The notes under the pieces are model-generated. The model ran no database searches. It had not been told where the DNA came from and saw only the letters and a list, made by a program, of their open reading frames with translations. The position numbers and the translations under genes are program-made. A stretch of 64,000 nt of DNA from Streptomyces griseoaurantiacus. Lineage in GTDB: Bacteria; Actinomycetota; Actinomycetes; Streptomycetales; Streptomycetaceae. The DNA is taken from contig BNBP01000016.1 of NCBI GenBank assembly GCA_014656015.1, positions 1-64,000 of the forward strand, in the 5' to 3' direction. Shown in pieces: positions 26,901 to 35,260 of this stretch (the first letter of the stretch is position 1; each line of letters begins with the position of its first letter).

Positions 26901-26923
26901 GTAAGAAGGTACCTTTTTGTAAG
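26901..26923. promoter_or_regulatory. Probable HxlR operator in the MBL/HxlR divergent region
   Basis: The perfect palindrome AAGGTACCTT (26906-26915) is flanked by direct repeats of GTAAG (26901-26905 and 26919-26923), immediately upstream of the HxlR start. It is much more AT-rich than its surroundings and so probably includes promoter elements. Confidence 0.65.
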
Positions 26924-26931
26924 CTGCTGTC

Positions 26932-27339
26932 ATGAGAGTGAGTGAGCAGTCCGAGGACGTCTTCGCCCGGCTTCCGGCGGGCTCTTTCGACAAGGACTGC
27001 CCGACGAGGCCACTGATGGCCCAAGTGACCGGCCGCTGGGGCGCGTTGATCATCGCTGCGCTGGTTCCCGGGCCGGTGCGTTTTTCGGGACTTCACCGGC
27101 AGATCGGCGGCATCAGCCAGAAGATGCTGTCGCAGTACCTCAAGTCACTGGTGCGCTACGGACTGGTCGAACGTTTGGTGGAGCCGACCGTCCCGCCGCA
27201 GGTCACCTACCGCCTGACGCCGCTCGGACGGAGCCTGGCGGAGCAACTGTGCGCGCTGCTGGGCTGGTTCGGCGCGAACACGGCCGAACTGGAGGCGGCC
27301 CGGCAGCGTCACGACGCCACCGATTCCCCGTCCCGGTGA
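26932..27339 (+). CDS. HxlR-family winged-helix regulator
   Basis: 135 residues. The HxlR pattern is clear: DKDCPTRPLMAQVTGRWGALI (with the N-terminal Cys conserved in redox-sensing members), RFSGLHRQIGGISQKMLSQYLKSL recognition helix, GLVERLVEPTVPPQVTYRLT wing and LTPLGRSLAEQL. HxlR proteins act as dimers at palindromes and often sense aldehydes, quinones or disulfide stress through that Cys. The divergent MBL hydrolase gene and the operator between them form a self-contained module. Confidence 0.93.
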   Translation: MRVSEQSEDVFARLPAGSFDKDCPTRPLMAQVTGRWGALIIAALVPGPVRFSGLHRQIGGISQKMLSQYLKSLVRYGLVERLVEPTVPPQVTYRLTPLGRSLAEQLCALLGWFGANTAELEAARQRHDATDSPSR

Positions 27340-27368
27340 AGGCGCCGCGACGAACCGCGGCCGCGCCT

Positions 27369-27399
27369 CGGCCGGCGAGGGGCTCCCGTCCGCCGGCCG
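27369..27399. terminator. Hairpin between convergent HxlR and DJ-1 genes
   Basis: CGGCCGGCG and CGCCGGCCG form a 9-bp perfect stem around a 13-nt loop that can pair further (GGG/CCC). It sits between two stop codons 81 nt apart. Confidence 0.5.
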
Positions 27400-27420
27400 T
27401 GGCGCGCGCGCGATGGGTGA

Positions 27421-28116
27421 TCAGGAGACGAGTTCAAGAAGCCGGTCGGCCAGGACCGCGGCCGAGTGCGGGTTCTGCCCCGTGATCAGATTGCGGTCCT
27501 CGACCTTGTACGGCTCCCACATGGCGCCCCGGCTGTAGTCGACTCCGATCTTGTCCTTCAGCTCGTCCTCCAGCAGCCACGTCGCTCTGGACGCCAGCCC
27601 CACGGCCTCTTCCTCGTCATTGGTGAATCCCGTGCACCGGTAGCCCTTGAACGGCGACTCCCCGTGAATCCTCGTGGAGAGCAGCGCGGCCGGAGCGTGG
27701 CACACGATCGCCAGCGGTCTGCCCGAGGCGAGCTGTGCGGTGAGGATCCGTCCGGCGTCCGCGTCCTGCCACAGATCGGACATCGGTCCGTGACCACCGG
27801 GCAGATAGACCGCGTCGTAGTCCTCGTGGCGGACGTCCGACAACTTCAGCGGACGGCGCATCACTTCGGCCGAGCGGATGATGGCCTCGAGTTCCAGGGC
27901 CCCCTCCTCGCCCCCGGCCATGGAGGGGCGCAGGCTCATCATGTCGACGTTGGGCGTCACACCGTTCGGTGTGGCGACCACGACGTCGTGTCCCGCTTCG
28001 GTGACCTTCTTGTACGGGAGCGCGAATTCCTCGGCCCAGTAACCGGTCGCGTACCTCGTGCCGTCCTTGAGCACCCAGTACGTCGCTCCGGACACCACGA
28101 AAAGTATCGTCGCCAT
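27421..28116 (-). CDS. DJ-1/PfpI-family protein (Hsp31-like)
   Basis: 231 residues from ATG 28116. The nucleophile elbow AIVCHAPAALL carries Cys139, with YLPGGHGPMSDLW earlier (Glu/Gly region) and His in HAP next to the Cys. The length and the GYWAEEFALPY segment fit the Hsp31/glyoxalase-III-like branch, proteins that protect against methylglyoxal and other electrophiles. It is transcribed away from the P450 gene; no regulator is adjacent except the convergent HxlR. Confidence 0.9.
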   Translation of the reverse strand: MATILFVVSGATYWVLKDGTRYATGYWAEEFALPYKKVTEAGHDVVVATPNGVTPNVDMMSLRPSMAGGEEGALELEAIIRSAEVMRRPLKLSDVRHEDYDAVYLPGGHGPMSDLWQDADAGRILTAQLASGRPLAIVCHAPAALLSTRIHGESPFKGYRCTGFTNDEEEAVGLASRATWLLEDELKDKIGVDYSRGAMWEPYKVEDRNLITGQNPHSAAVLADRLLELVS

Positions 28117-28425
28117 GCGAATGCGCCTCTCAATCGTTTGAGAACGTGCGTTCATGCGGAGGCACCCGACGAGATACACAACAACCTAATCGCTGCTCCG
28201 GTCGGCCGCACCCCGCACCCGGCGGAGTCGCGTACGGACATGGGTGGTCACGCGATCACGATCCGCCCGCCGCCCCGTCCCGGGGCGCGATGCCGGTGGC
28301 TCGCAGACACTCGAGCCGAGCCGCCTCGGCGGAGGCCGCCAGTCTCCTCGGCGAGCGAACCCGGTTGCCGCGCACGGCCGGGTGCCCTGCGTGCCCGGCC
28401 GGTCACGATCTGGTTGGCTGGCGCC
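28117..28425. promoter_or_regulatory. Divergent promoter region (DJ-1 / P450)
   Basis: 309 bases without a gene between two starts. An AT-richer patch (around 28175-28195, GATACACAACAACCTAATCG) is the likeliest promoter area. No symmetrical operator was found. Confidence 0.4.
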
Positions 28426-29649
28426 ATGAGCGAGACAACTTCCCGTCCCGTGGGCGGTATTGACCCCGCGGAACTGTTCGGCGATCCCTACGCCGTGTAC
28501 GGGCGCCTCCGCGAGGAGGGGCCGGTGCACCGCATCACCGGCACGGACGGCCTCCCCGCCTGGCTGGTCACCCGCTACGAGGACGTACGGCAGGCCCTCG
28601 CCGACCGCCGCCTGGCCCTGGACAAGCGCCACGCCACGCCCGGCGGCTACCGCGGAATGGCACTGCCGCCCGCCCTGGACGCCAACCTGCTGAACATGGA
28701 CCCGCCGGACCACACGCGCATCCGCAAGCTGGTCTCCCGGGCGTTCACTCCCCGGCACGTCGAGAAGCTGCGCACGCCCGTCCGGCGCACCGCCGAACTC
28801 CTCCTCGACGCCTGCGCCGCCGAGGAGGAGTTCGACCTGATCGCCGCCTACGCCGCCCCGCTGCCCATCGGCGTCATCTGCGACCTCCTGGGCGTCCCCG
28901 GGGAAAGCCGTCCCGACTTCCGTGCCTGGACCGACGCCCTGGTGGCACCCGACCCCGCACGGCCGGACCGGGCCCGCGAGGCGGTCGGCCGTCTGCTGGC
29001 CTTCTTCACCGGGCTCCTGGCGGACAGGCGACGGCAACCAGGCGATGACCTGTTGTCCGCGCTCGTCGCCGTACGCGACGAGGAGGACCGCCTCAGCGAG
29101 GACGAGTTGATGTCCCTGGCCTTCCTCATCCTCGTCGCCGGATACGAGAACACCGTCCATCTGATCGGCAACGCCGTCGCCGCCCTGCTCGCCCATCCCG
29201 CCCAGCTGGCCGCTCTGCGGGCCGAGCCGCACCTGCTGGGCGGGGCGGTGGAGGAACTGGCCCGCTACGACGGCCCGGTGCCGCTGGCCATCCGGCGCTT
29301 CCCCGTGGAGGACGTCACCCTCGGCGGCGTCACCGTCCCGGCGGGGGAGACCGTGCTGCTGTCCCTGGCCGCCGCCCACCGCGATCCGCGCCGTTTCCCC
29401 GAGCCCGACCGGCTCGACCTCACCCGTGACGCCACCGGGCACCTCGCCCTGGGCCACGGCATCCACTACTGCCTCGGCGCGCCGCTCGCCCGGATGGAGA
29501 CCGAGATCGCGCTCACCGCGCTCTTCGAGCGGTTCCCGGACCTGACACCGGCCTGCCCTCCGCAGGAACTGCGGCGGCGTCCGTCCATGCGCTCGCGCGG
29601 CCTCGTCAGCCTGCCCGTGCGGGTGGGGCCGCAGCCGTCACGGCCGTAG
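28426..29649 (+). CDS. Cytochrome P450 (CYP105/107-like class I enzyme)
   Basis: 407 residues. Heme loop LALGHGIHYCLGAPLAR places the proximal thiolate at Cys349 (the first Phe of the usual FGxGxHxC is Leu). The ExxR motif is EELAR. The I-helix reads LVAGYENTVHL, where the usual acid-alcohol pair is Glu-Asn-Thr, an uncommon oxygen-activation arrangement. Substrates of such soluble P450s range from macrolides to xenobiotics. No ferredoxin or ferredoxin reductase gene is adjacent, so it must borrow electrons. The ATG lacks a strong ribosome site. Confidence 0.93.
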   Translation: MSETTSRPVGGIDPAELFGDPYAVYGRLREEGPVHRITGTDGLPAWLVTRYEDVRQALADRRLALDKRHATPGGYRGMALPPALDANLLNMDPPDHTRIRKLVSRAFTPRHVEKLRTPVRRTAELLLDACAAEEEFDLIAAYAAPLPIGVICDLLGVPGESRPDFRAWTDALVAPDPARPDRAREAVGRLLAFFTGLLADRRRQPGDDLLSALVAVRDEEDRLSEDELMSLAFLILVAGYENTVHLIGNAVAALLAHPAQLAALRAEPHLLGGAVEELARYDGPVPLAIRRFPVEDVTLGGVTVPAGETVLLSLAAAHRDPRRFPEPDRLDLTRDATGHLALGHGIHYCLGAPLARMETEIALTALFERFPDLTPACPPQELRRRPSMRSRGLVSLPVRVGPQPSRP

Positions 29650-29882
29650 CCCCCTGGTCGTACCGCCCCGCGCACTCCCCGTCCCCGGTCGGCGGGGCCT
29701 CGGGCGCACGTGCCCCCGAACGGCCGTGAGGTGCTGGCGGGCGCTCGGGGGCTCTGTTCCACTGCAGGCATGGAGCGGACGGTGCGGGCCACGGGCAGGC
29801 GGGGGGTGGGCTTCACCGCGGCTCTCCTCGGTGCCGCGCGGCCGGCGCGGCCGGTCGGGGCGCCGGGCACCGCCGTCCCGCG

Positions 29883-30542
29883 ATGACGGGGAGGCGAACG
29901 GTCGCCCGGTGGATGTTCCCCGAGGGCCACCGCTACGCGTGGGCGGCCCCGTCGTTGCTCGTCCTCACCGTCATCAGCGGGCTGATCGACGCGGCGAGCT
30001 TCCTCGGCCTGGGCCGGGTCTTCGTGGCCAACATGACCGGCAACCTGGTCTTCCTCGGGTTCGCCCTGTCCGGGACCGCCCAGATGACGGCCCTGACCTC
30101 GCTCATGTCACTGGCGGCGTTCCTGGCCGGCGCGGTCACGGGTGGCGTGTGGCGCCGGGACACCGAGCCGGGCCGGCTGCTCACGCCGCTGGTCGCGATC
30201 CAGACGCTGCTGGTCGCGCTCGCCCTCGCCGCCCAGGTGTCCGGCTGGGGGCGCTACGCGGTCCTGGCGTCCCTGGCGTGCGGAACGGGCCTGCAGAACG
30301 CGGTCGTGCGCCGCCTGGGAGTGCCCGACCTGACCACCACGGTGATGACCCGCACCCTCACCGGCCTCGCCGCGGACCGTTCGGCACCGGCGACCAGGCG
30401 CCGCGCGCTGTCGGTCACGGCACTCGCCGCGGGGGCCGTCACGGGAGGTCTGCTGCACGCCCACGTCGGCGTGGGAGGAGTCCTCGCGGCGGTCCTGCTG
30501 CTTCAGCTCGCCGTGGTGCTCGCCGCACGCCGGCCACGCTGA
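29883..30542 (+). CDS. DUF1275 (YoaK-family) membrane protein
   Basis: 219 residues with about six TM helices. The family signature is complete: LTVISGLIDAASFLGLGRVFVANMTGNLVFLGFAL, later CGTGLQNAVVRRLGVPDLTTTVMTRTLTGLAAD. DUF1275 proteins are widespread, uncharacterised inner-membrane proteins, perhaps transporters. The ATG overlaps (ATGA) the stop of a 38-codon open frame beginning at 29770, which might couple translation but is probably chance. Confidence 0.9.
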   Translation: MTGRRTVARWMFPEGHRYAWAAPSLLVLTVISGLIDAASFLGLGRVFVANMTGNLVFLGFALSGTAQMTALTSLMSLAAFLAGAVTGGVWRRDTEPGRLLTPLVAIQTLLVALALAAQVSGWGRYAVLASLACGTGLQNAVVRRLGVPDLTTTVMTRTLTGLAADRSAPATRRRALSVTALAAGAVTGGLLHAHVGVGGVLAAVLLLQLAVVLAARRPR

Positions 30543-30687
30543 TGCCGCGCACACCTGCCTTCCTCCCGTTCGAGCGACGAGAAGGAAGCGCCTTGCTCCA
30601 GTAGAGTGACGTGCAGAGCATGACTTTCCGGTCAAAACGGTCGCAGTGCACGCGCCACGAGGTTCACCTACCACGAGAGGCGGCGCC

Positions 30688-31515
30688 ATGCCCTTCGTCA
30701 CTGCCAACGACAACACGCAGATCTTCTACAAGGACTGGGGATCGGGCCGCCCGGTGGTCTTCTCCCACGGCTGGCCCCTGACCGCCGATGCCTGGGACGG
30801 TCAGATGAAGGTGATGGCGGACAACGGTTTCCGCGCCATCGCCCACGACCGGCGCGGAGGCGGACGTTCCGGCCAGCCCTGGGAGGGGAACGACCTCGAC
30901 CACTACGCCGACGATCTCGCGGCAGTCATCGAATCCCTCGACCTGCGGGACGCCATTCTGGTCGGCCACTCCACCGGCGGCGGCGAGGTCACCCGCTACA
31001 TCGGCCGGCACGGCACGGGGCGAGTGGCCAAGGCGGTCCTGGTCGGCGCGATACCGCCTCTGATGCTCAGGACGGAGGCCAATCCCGAAGGCCTGCCGCT
31101 CGACGTCTTCGACGGAATCCGCGCCGGTGTCGCCTCGGACCGGTCCCAGTTCTACCGGGACCTCAGCGGCCCGTTCTACGGCGCGAACCGTGACGACTCG
31201 ACGGTCACCCAGGGCACCCGCGACCAGTTCTGGCTCTGGGGCATGACGGTGGGCCTCAAGGGCGCCTACGACTGCGTCAAGGCGTTCTCCGAGACCGATC
31301 TCACCGAGGATCTCAAGAAGATCGACGTACCCACCCTCATCGTGCACGGTGACGCCGACCAGATCGTCCCCATCGTGGCCTCCGGGGACAAGAGTTCCAA
31401 GCTGGTCGAGAACGTGGACTACAAGGTCTACGAGGGCGCACCGCACGGCCTGGCCATGGTCCCGAAGTTCGCCGAGCGCTTCAACGCCGACCTCCTCGCG
31501 TTCGCGCGGGCCTGA
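30688..31515 (+). CDS. Alpha/beta hydrolase, cofactor-free haloperoxidase type
   Basis: 275 residues. Catalytic triad: Ser95 in GHSTGGGE, Asp in [10 protein letters not shown] and His in GAPHGLAM. The family marks [12 protein letters not shown] and [10 protein letters not shown] (RRGxGRS) identify the non-heme chloroperoxidase/perhydrolase group. These enzymes make peracids from acetate and peroxide and can halogenate in vitro; the natural role is more likely ester or lactone hydrolysis. A CGAGAGG site precedes the ATG. It stands alone, converging on a small unknown gene. Confidence 0.94.
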   Translation: MPFVTANDNTQIFYKDWGSGRPVVFSHGWPLTADAWDGQMKVMADNGFRAIAHDRRGGGRSGQPWEGNDLDHYADDLAAVIESLDLRDAILVGHSTGGGEVTRYIGRHGTGRVAKAVLVGAIPPLMLRTEANPEGLPLDVFDGIRAGVASDRSQFYRDLSGPFYGANRDDSTVTQGTRDQFWLWGMTVGLKGAYDCVKAFSETDLTEDLKKIDVPTLIVHGDADQIVPIVASGDKSSKLVENVDYKVYEGAPHGLAMVPKFAERFNADLLAFARA

Positions 31516-31576
31516 CACACGCACGCGGGCAGCGGGAAAGAGGGCGATCGATCGGAATTGCCGTTCCGGACGCCGT

Positions 31577-31708
31577 TCAGTTCCCGCTCGGCACCTCGAT
31601 GTCGTAGACCAGCGCGTACACGATGTCCCGGGCCTGGCGCAGGTCGTAGCCCGTCGCGTCCACGATCACCCTGAGCGCCCGGAAGGTGTCGCCACCCAGC
31701 ATGAACAT
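31577..31708 (-). CDS. Small unknown protein
   Basis: At least 43 residues: MFMLGGDTFRALRVIV, ATGYDLRQARDIVYALVYDIEV. The hydrophobic/charged pattern is regular (a helix-strand unit) and unlike the surrounding non-coding frames. A GTG at 31768 would extend it by 20 residues, but the best AGGAGG lies still further away, so the start is uncertain. No family recognised. Upstream (31769-32053) I see nothing else. Confidence 0.45.
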   Translation of the reverse strand: MFMLGGDTFRALRVIVDATGYDLRQARDIVYALVYDIEVPSGN

Positions 31709-32053
31709 GCGCGCGTCAGCCTGCGCCTCGGCCGGGACCGGCAGTGCGCGGGCTCGCCGCGGATCCACGCTCCGCGGGATCCTCGGCAGCCCGCCCTCCT
31801 TCTTGGTCCCCCACAACACCCGCGGTCTCCCAGCCCTCGCCTGAACGACAGATCGCGGAGCCCGTCCTACGCGGACGGCCGCTCCGGCAGCCGCAATGTT
31901 TTCATGCGACGGCCGGAGTGTGGCGGATGACCCAGGTGTTGCCTCGGTTCGACCGGCAGCGCCGACCGGGCCGCTGACTCCGGGCGTTCCCGCGCCGCGC
32001 CCGGAAGCCGGTACGTCCCCGAGCGAGAGACCGCGGCACACGGGACGGCGACT

Positions 32054-32677
32054 TCAGTCGGTGAACTCGTGGACGCCGAGGGCGAAGTCCCAGTGGCCGA
32101 CGCCGTTGCCGGCGAGGCTGACCGTGACGAGGCCCATCCCCTCCAGCCAGTGCGCCATGCGGAGGGCGCCGACGTCCAACGGGCGCAGCCCCAGGCTCTC
32201 GACGAACGTGGCCACGTCCGCCTTGGCCCGGGCGTCGTCGCCGGCGAGGAAGACGTCGGGGCGGCCCTTCTCCAGTACGCCGCTGAAGATGGTGTTGAAG
32301 GCCTTCACCACGCCGGTGCCGGCCGGGGCCACCTCGGCGACTTCCTGCGCGATCGAGGTCTCCTTGTCGTGGGCCAGTCCGTCGAACGCGGCGTTGAACG
32401 GGTTGCTGATGTCGACGATGACCTTGCCGGCGAGAGCGTCTCCGTACTCGGTGACCACTGGGAGGACACCGTCGTACAACACGGCCGTGATGACGATGTC
32501 CCCTGCGGGGACGGCGCCCCACTCGCCCTTCGTCACGCCGTGGCCCAGAGTGGCGACCAGGCTGTCGGCCTTGGACCGATCGCGTCCCATGACCTCCACG
32601 GTGTTGCCGCCCGCCACTGCGAGCGTGCCGATGGTACGGGCCATGTTCCCCGTGCCGATGAGAGTGATGCTGCTCAT
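32054..32677 (-). CDS. NAD(P)-binding F420-reductase-like oxidoreductase
   Basis: 207 residues from ATG 32677 (AGGAAGAG upstream). N-terminal Rossmann motif LIGTGNMARTIG, VEVMGRDRSKA (an Arg-rich turn suggesting NADP), DIVITAVLYD and the VIVDISNPFN strand place it in the F420-dependent NADP reductase/ProC-like family (PF03807). Members transfer hydride between NADPH and F420 or act on other small molecules. It lies 126 nt downstream of an SDR gene on the same strand, probably in the unit controlled by the divergent TetR regulator. Confidence 0.88.
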   Translation of the reverse strand: MSSITLIGTGNMARTIGTLAVAGGNTVEVMGRDRSKADSLVATLGHGVTKGEWGAVPAGDIVITAVLYDGVLPVVTEYGDALAGKVIVDISNPFNAAFDGLAHDKETSIAQEVAEVAPAGTGVVKAFNTIFSGVLEKGRPDVFLAGDDARAKADVATFVESLGLRPLDVGALRMAHWLEGMGLVTVSLAGNGVGHWDFALGVHEFTD

Positions 32678-32803
32678 GAGGTGCTCTCTTCCTGTTCTGG
32701 AGGTGCCGCTGTGTCTCCGGGGCGAGCGTCGCTTCGCCCGCCGCGCGCCGCCACCGCGGTGAGCGCCGGTCGGCCCCACGTCTCGGCCTTCCCGGGGTGT
32801 GGC

Positions 32804-33538
32804 TCAGATGGCGGTGGTGCCACCGTCGCTGACCAATTCCAGGCCGTTCACGTAGCTGGAGTCGTCGGAGGCGAGGAACAGGGCGACCGTCGCGATCTCT
32901 TCGGGGCGGCCCATCTTCCCGCGGGGGATGAGGGACTCGAACGCGGTCCTGGTCTCCTCGTCGAACAGTTCTTCCTGCTTGGCGGTGGCGACCTGGCCGG
33001 GTGTGAGGACGTTGACGCGGATCTTGCGGTCGCGCAGTTCGTTGAGCCAGACGCGGGCCCATGCCTGCTGAACGGCCTTGCTTCCCGCGTAGAGACTCCA
33101 GCCGGGAAACGCGCCGAGGGAGGCGTTGGATCCGGTCATCAGGATCGAGCCGTTGTCATTGAGGAGCGGCAGTGCCTTCTGCACGGTGAACAGGGTGCCG
33201 CGAGCGTTGAGCCAGAAGGTGCGGTGGAACTGCTCCTCAGTGATCTCACCGAGGGCGGCGGGCTCGCCCATTCCGGCGCTGGCCCACAACACGTCGATCG
33301 AGCCCTTCTCCCGCTTGACGGTGTCGTACAGGCGGTCGAGGTCGTCCAGTTCGGACGCGTCGCCCTGTACGGCGGTGACGTTGCGGCCGATCAGCTCGAC
33401 GGCGTCGTCCAGTGCTTCCTGCCGTCGGGCCTGGATGAAGACGTGTGCTCCTTCCTCCACGAACAGTTTGGCACCGGCCAGTGCCATACCGGTGGAACCG
33501 CCCGTGATCACCGCCACCTTGCCGTCGAGCTTGCCCAT
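32804..33538 (-). CDS. Short-chain dehydrogenase/reductase
   Basis: 244 residues from ATG 33538, which has GGAG 8 nt upstream; a GTG 6 nt further 5' is less well placed. Motifs: VAVITGGSTGMALAGA, VFIQARRQEAL (Arg turn, NADPH-type), GDASELDDL, LWASAGMG, catalytic Ser in MTGSNASLG and YAGSK, and SSYVNGLELVSDGGTTAI at the C-terminus. The substrate is unknown. It is the first gene after a repeat-rich intergenic region shared with a TetR gene, so it is the likely main target of that repressor. Confidence 0.93.
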   Translation of the reverse strand: MGKLDGKVAVITGGSTGMALAGAKLFVEEGAHVFIQARRQEALDDAVELIGRNVTAVQGDASELDDLDRLYDTVKREKGSIDVLWASAGMGEPAALGEITEEQFHRTFWLNARGTLFTVQKALPLLNDNGSILMTGSNASLGAFPGWSLYAGSKAVQQAWARVWLNELRDRKIRVNVLTPGQVATAKQEELFDEETRTAFESLIPRGKMGRPEEIATVALFLASDDSSYVNGLELVSDGGTTAI

Positions 33539-33586
33539 GATCACTCCGCCGCGTCGAGGGATATCGGAACAGCTCGGACGTTATGG

Positions 33587-33717
33587 ATACCGAGCTGTGT
33601 ACTTAACGTACGTGGCGACCGGTCGGGGCGCAAGTTAAGTACACCGATGGGTACCGGTCGGCGCTGCGGAGGTCCGGGGGTGGGTGCGCGCTAAGTAGAC
33701 TGATCTGTACCGAACGG
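33587..33717. promoter_or_regulatory. Three-copy TetR operator candidate between SDR and TetR genes
   Basis: The sequence TAAGTA, ACxGAT, GTACCGxxCGG occurs as direct repeats at 33636-33657 and 33692-33717, starts 56 bp apart. A third, inverted and shorter copy (ATACC, GTGTACTTA) lies at 33587-33605 next to the SDR start. Together they cover both promoters. Confidence 0.65.
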
Positions 33718-33731
33718 TTTACAGTGGGCTC

Positions 33732-34373
33732 ATGACGGAGTTGGAGAAGGGTCCGCTGGGCCGGCGCCGCGGCAGGGGCGCGCGCGAGCGCATTCTCGGT
33801 GCGTCACAGCAGTTGTTCCGTGAACAGGGCATCAACCGCACCGGCATGGATCAACTCTGCGCCGCGGCACAGGTGTCCAAGCGCACGGCCTATCAGCACT
33901 TCACCGGCAAGGACGAACTCGTCGCCGAATACCTGCGCCGATTCGATCCCGACGTCATGCCCGGGGTGTTCGACCGCACCGACCTCACGCCGCGCGAACG
34001 GCTCCTCGCCGCCTTCGACATGCCCGCGTCCATGCCCCTGTGCCCCTACATCGCGGCGGCCGTCGAACTCCACGACCCCCAGCACCCGGCATCCCGGTAC
34101 GCACGCGAATACAAGGTCGCCATCGCCGCGCGGCTGGCCGAAACCGCCCGCGAGGCCGGTGCCACCGACCCCGAACAACTCGGCGAGCAACTGGCGCTGC
34201 TCATCGACGGCGCCTCCGCCCGCACCCGAGTGACCAACAGCGAATCCTTCTCCACCGCCGCCGCCATCGCCGCCGTCCTCATCGACAACGCCATCCCCGC
34301 GTCCGCGGCTGGGCGGGCCGACGACGGCCGGGATACCGCGGCATCCGCCCCGGTGCGGGCGGGGGGACGCTGA
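33732..34373 (+). CDS. TetR/AcrR-family regulator
   Basis: 213 residues. The N-terminal HTH is typical: RERILGASQQLFREQGINRTGMDQLCAAAQVSKRTAYQHFTGKDEL. The C-terminal ligand domain begins PDVMPGVF and has a Cys-Pro pair (PLCPYIAAAVELHD) seen in one TetR_C group. It is divergent from the SDR/F420-reductase unit and repeats fill the region between, so it very likely represses both itself and that unit until a small ligand binds. A Gly/Arg-rich tail ends the protein. Confidence 0.93.
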   Translation: MTELEKGPLGRRRGRGARERILGASQQLFREQGINRTGMDQLCAAAQVSKRTAYQHFTGKDELVAEYLRRFDPDVMPGVFDRTDLTPRERLLAAFDMPASMPLCPYIAAAVELHDPQHPASRYAREYKVAIAARLAETAREAGATDPEQLGEQLALLIDGASARTRVTNSESFSTAAAIAAVLIDNAIPASAAGRADDGRDTAASAPVRAGGR

Positions 34374-34546
34374 CGGGGCTTTTGGTCCTCTGCGGCAGCG
34401 AACCGGTGGCGCGTTCGACGTGACCGCACGGCTTCGGCCTCGGCGTCGGTCTGAGGATCTCAGAGCGGAGCCCCGGCGACCGACGGCAACGCCGCGGAGG
34501 TGCGTGCCGGGTCCCGCGACGCCGGGATGCCCCGAACCGGGAGACC

Positions 34547-35143
34547 CTAGGCGCCGGCCTCGGCCCGCCAGCCCAAGAGGAGCGCCTGGAGCGCCTGTTG
34601 GGCGAGTCGGCGGGCGCGTTCGTTGCCGACGGTGTCGAGTTGGCCGAGTGAGGCGATGCCGTACAGCGTGCCCCAGATGATCTCGCACGCCTCGTCGAGG
34701 TCGGGCAGGGGCACGGCATGGGTCGCGGACCAGGCGGTGAGCAGTTCCCTCAGCAGGGCGATGGCCGCTTCCGCGGCGTGGCGGCGTGCCTCGGCGTCGA
34801 CCGCCGTGCCGTTCATGAGGGCGTAGAGGTGCGGATGGTCGCCCGCGAACCTGACGTACTCCGAGGCTGTCCGCGTCAACCGCCGCTCGACGTCCGGTTC
34901 CTCGGCGACGTGCGCGAACCCGGCCAGCATCAGGTGGTGGCCGTGAGCCACCAACTCCGCCATGAGGGCGCCCTTGTTGGCGAAGTGCTGATAGACGACG
35001 GGCGCGGAGTACTCCACGTCGTTCGCGATACGCCGGACCGTGAGCGCCGAAGGGCCCTCGGTCTCCAGTACGTGCAGGGCGGCCTCGACGATTCGCTCGC
35101 GGGTCTCCGCCCGTTCACGGGCTCGTCGTGTGGTGTGCGGCAT
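34547..35143 (-). CDS. TetR/AcrR-family regulator with TetR_C WHG-type domain
   Basis: 198 residues from ATG 35143. HTH: TRERIVEAALHVLETEGPSALTVRRIANDVEYSAPVVYQHFANKGAL. The C-terminal part (YVRFAGDHPHLYALMNG, DEACEIIWGTLYGIASLGQL) matches the TetR C-terminal domain called WHG. It is divergent from a Dabb-type gene; two short palindromes fill the 117-base gap, the second overlapping that gene's ribosome site. Probably a repressor of the neighbour and itself. Confidence 0.93.
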   Translation of the reverse strand: MPHTTRRARERAETRERIVEAALHVLETEGPSALTVRRIANDVEYSAPVVYQHFANKGALMAELVAHGHHLMLAGFAHVAEEPDVERRLTRTASEYVRFAGDHPHLYALMNGTAVDAEARRHAAEAAIALLRELLTAWSATHAVPLPDLDEACEIIWGTLYGIASLGQLDTVGNERARRLAQQALQALLLGWRAEAGA

Positions 35144-35220
35144 GTCCTGGTTCTTCGCTCCCTCGGTGTCCTCGCACAGTATCCGCCGCGCTTGACGGCA
35201 TCGGCACCGTGCCCTTAGGT

Positions 35221-35250
35221 TAACGGCGTTAGGAAGTCTAACAACGTTAG
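35221..35250. promoter_or_regulatory. Twin palindromes, probable TetR operator
   Basis: TAACGGCGTTA (35221-35231) and CTAACAACGTTAG (35238-35250) are both TAAC-N3-GTTA inverted repeats whose centres lie 18 bp apart. The second includes the GTTAGGAG ribosome site of the following gene, so a bound repressor would block initiation directly. Confidence 0.72.
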
Positions 35251-35260
35251 GAGTTGCGAC

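Noticed and set aside
29770..29886. 38-codon open frame whose stop overlaps the DUF1275 start
   Set aside because: Arg/Gly/Pro-rich with no pattern; overlap is likely accidental.
28426..31515. A secondary-metabolite cluster with P450, haloperoxidase and neighbours
   Set aside because: No backbone synthase, no transporter or regulator specific to it, and genes point in unrelated units.
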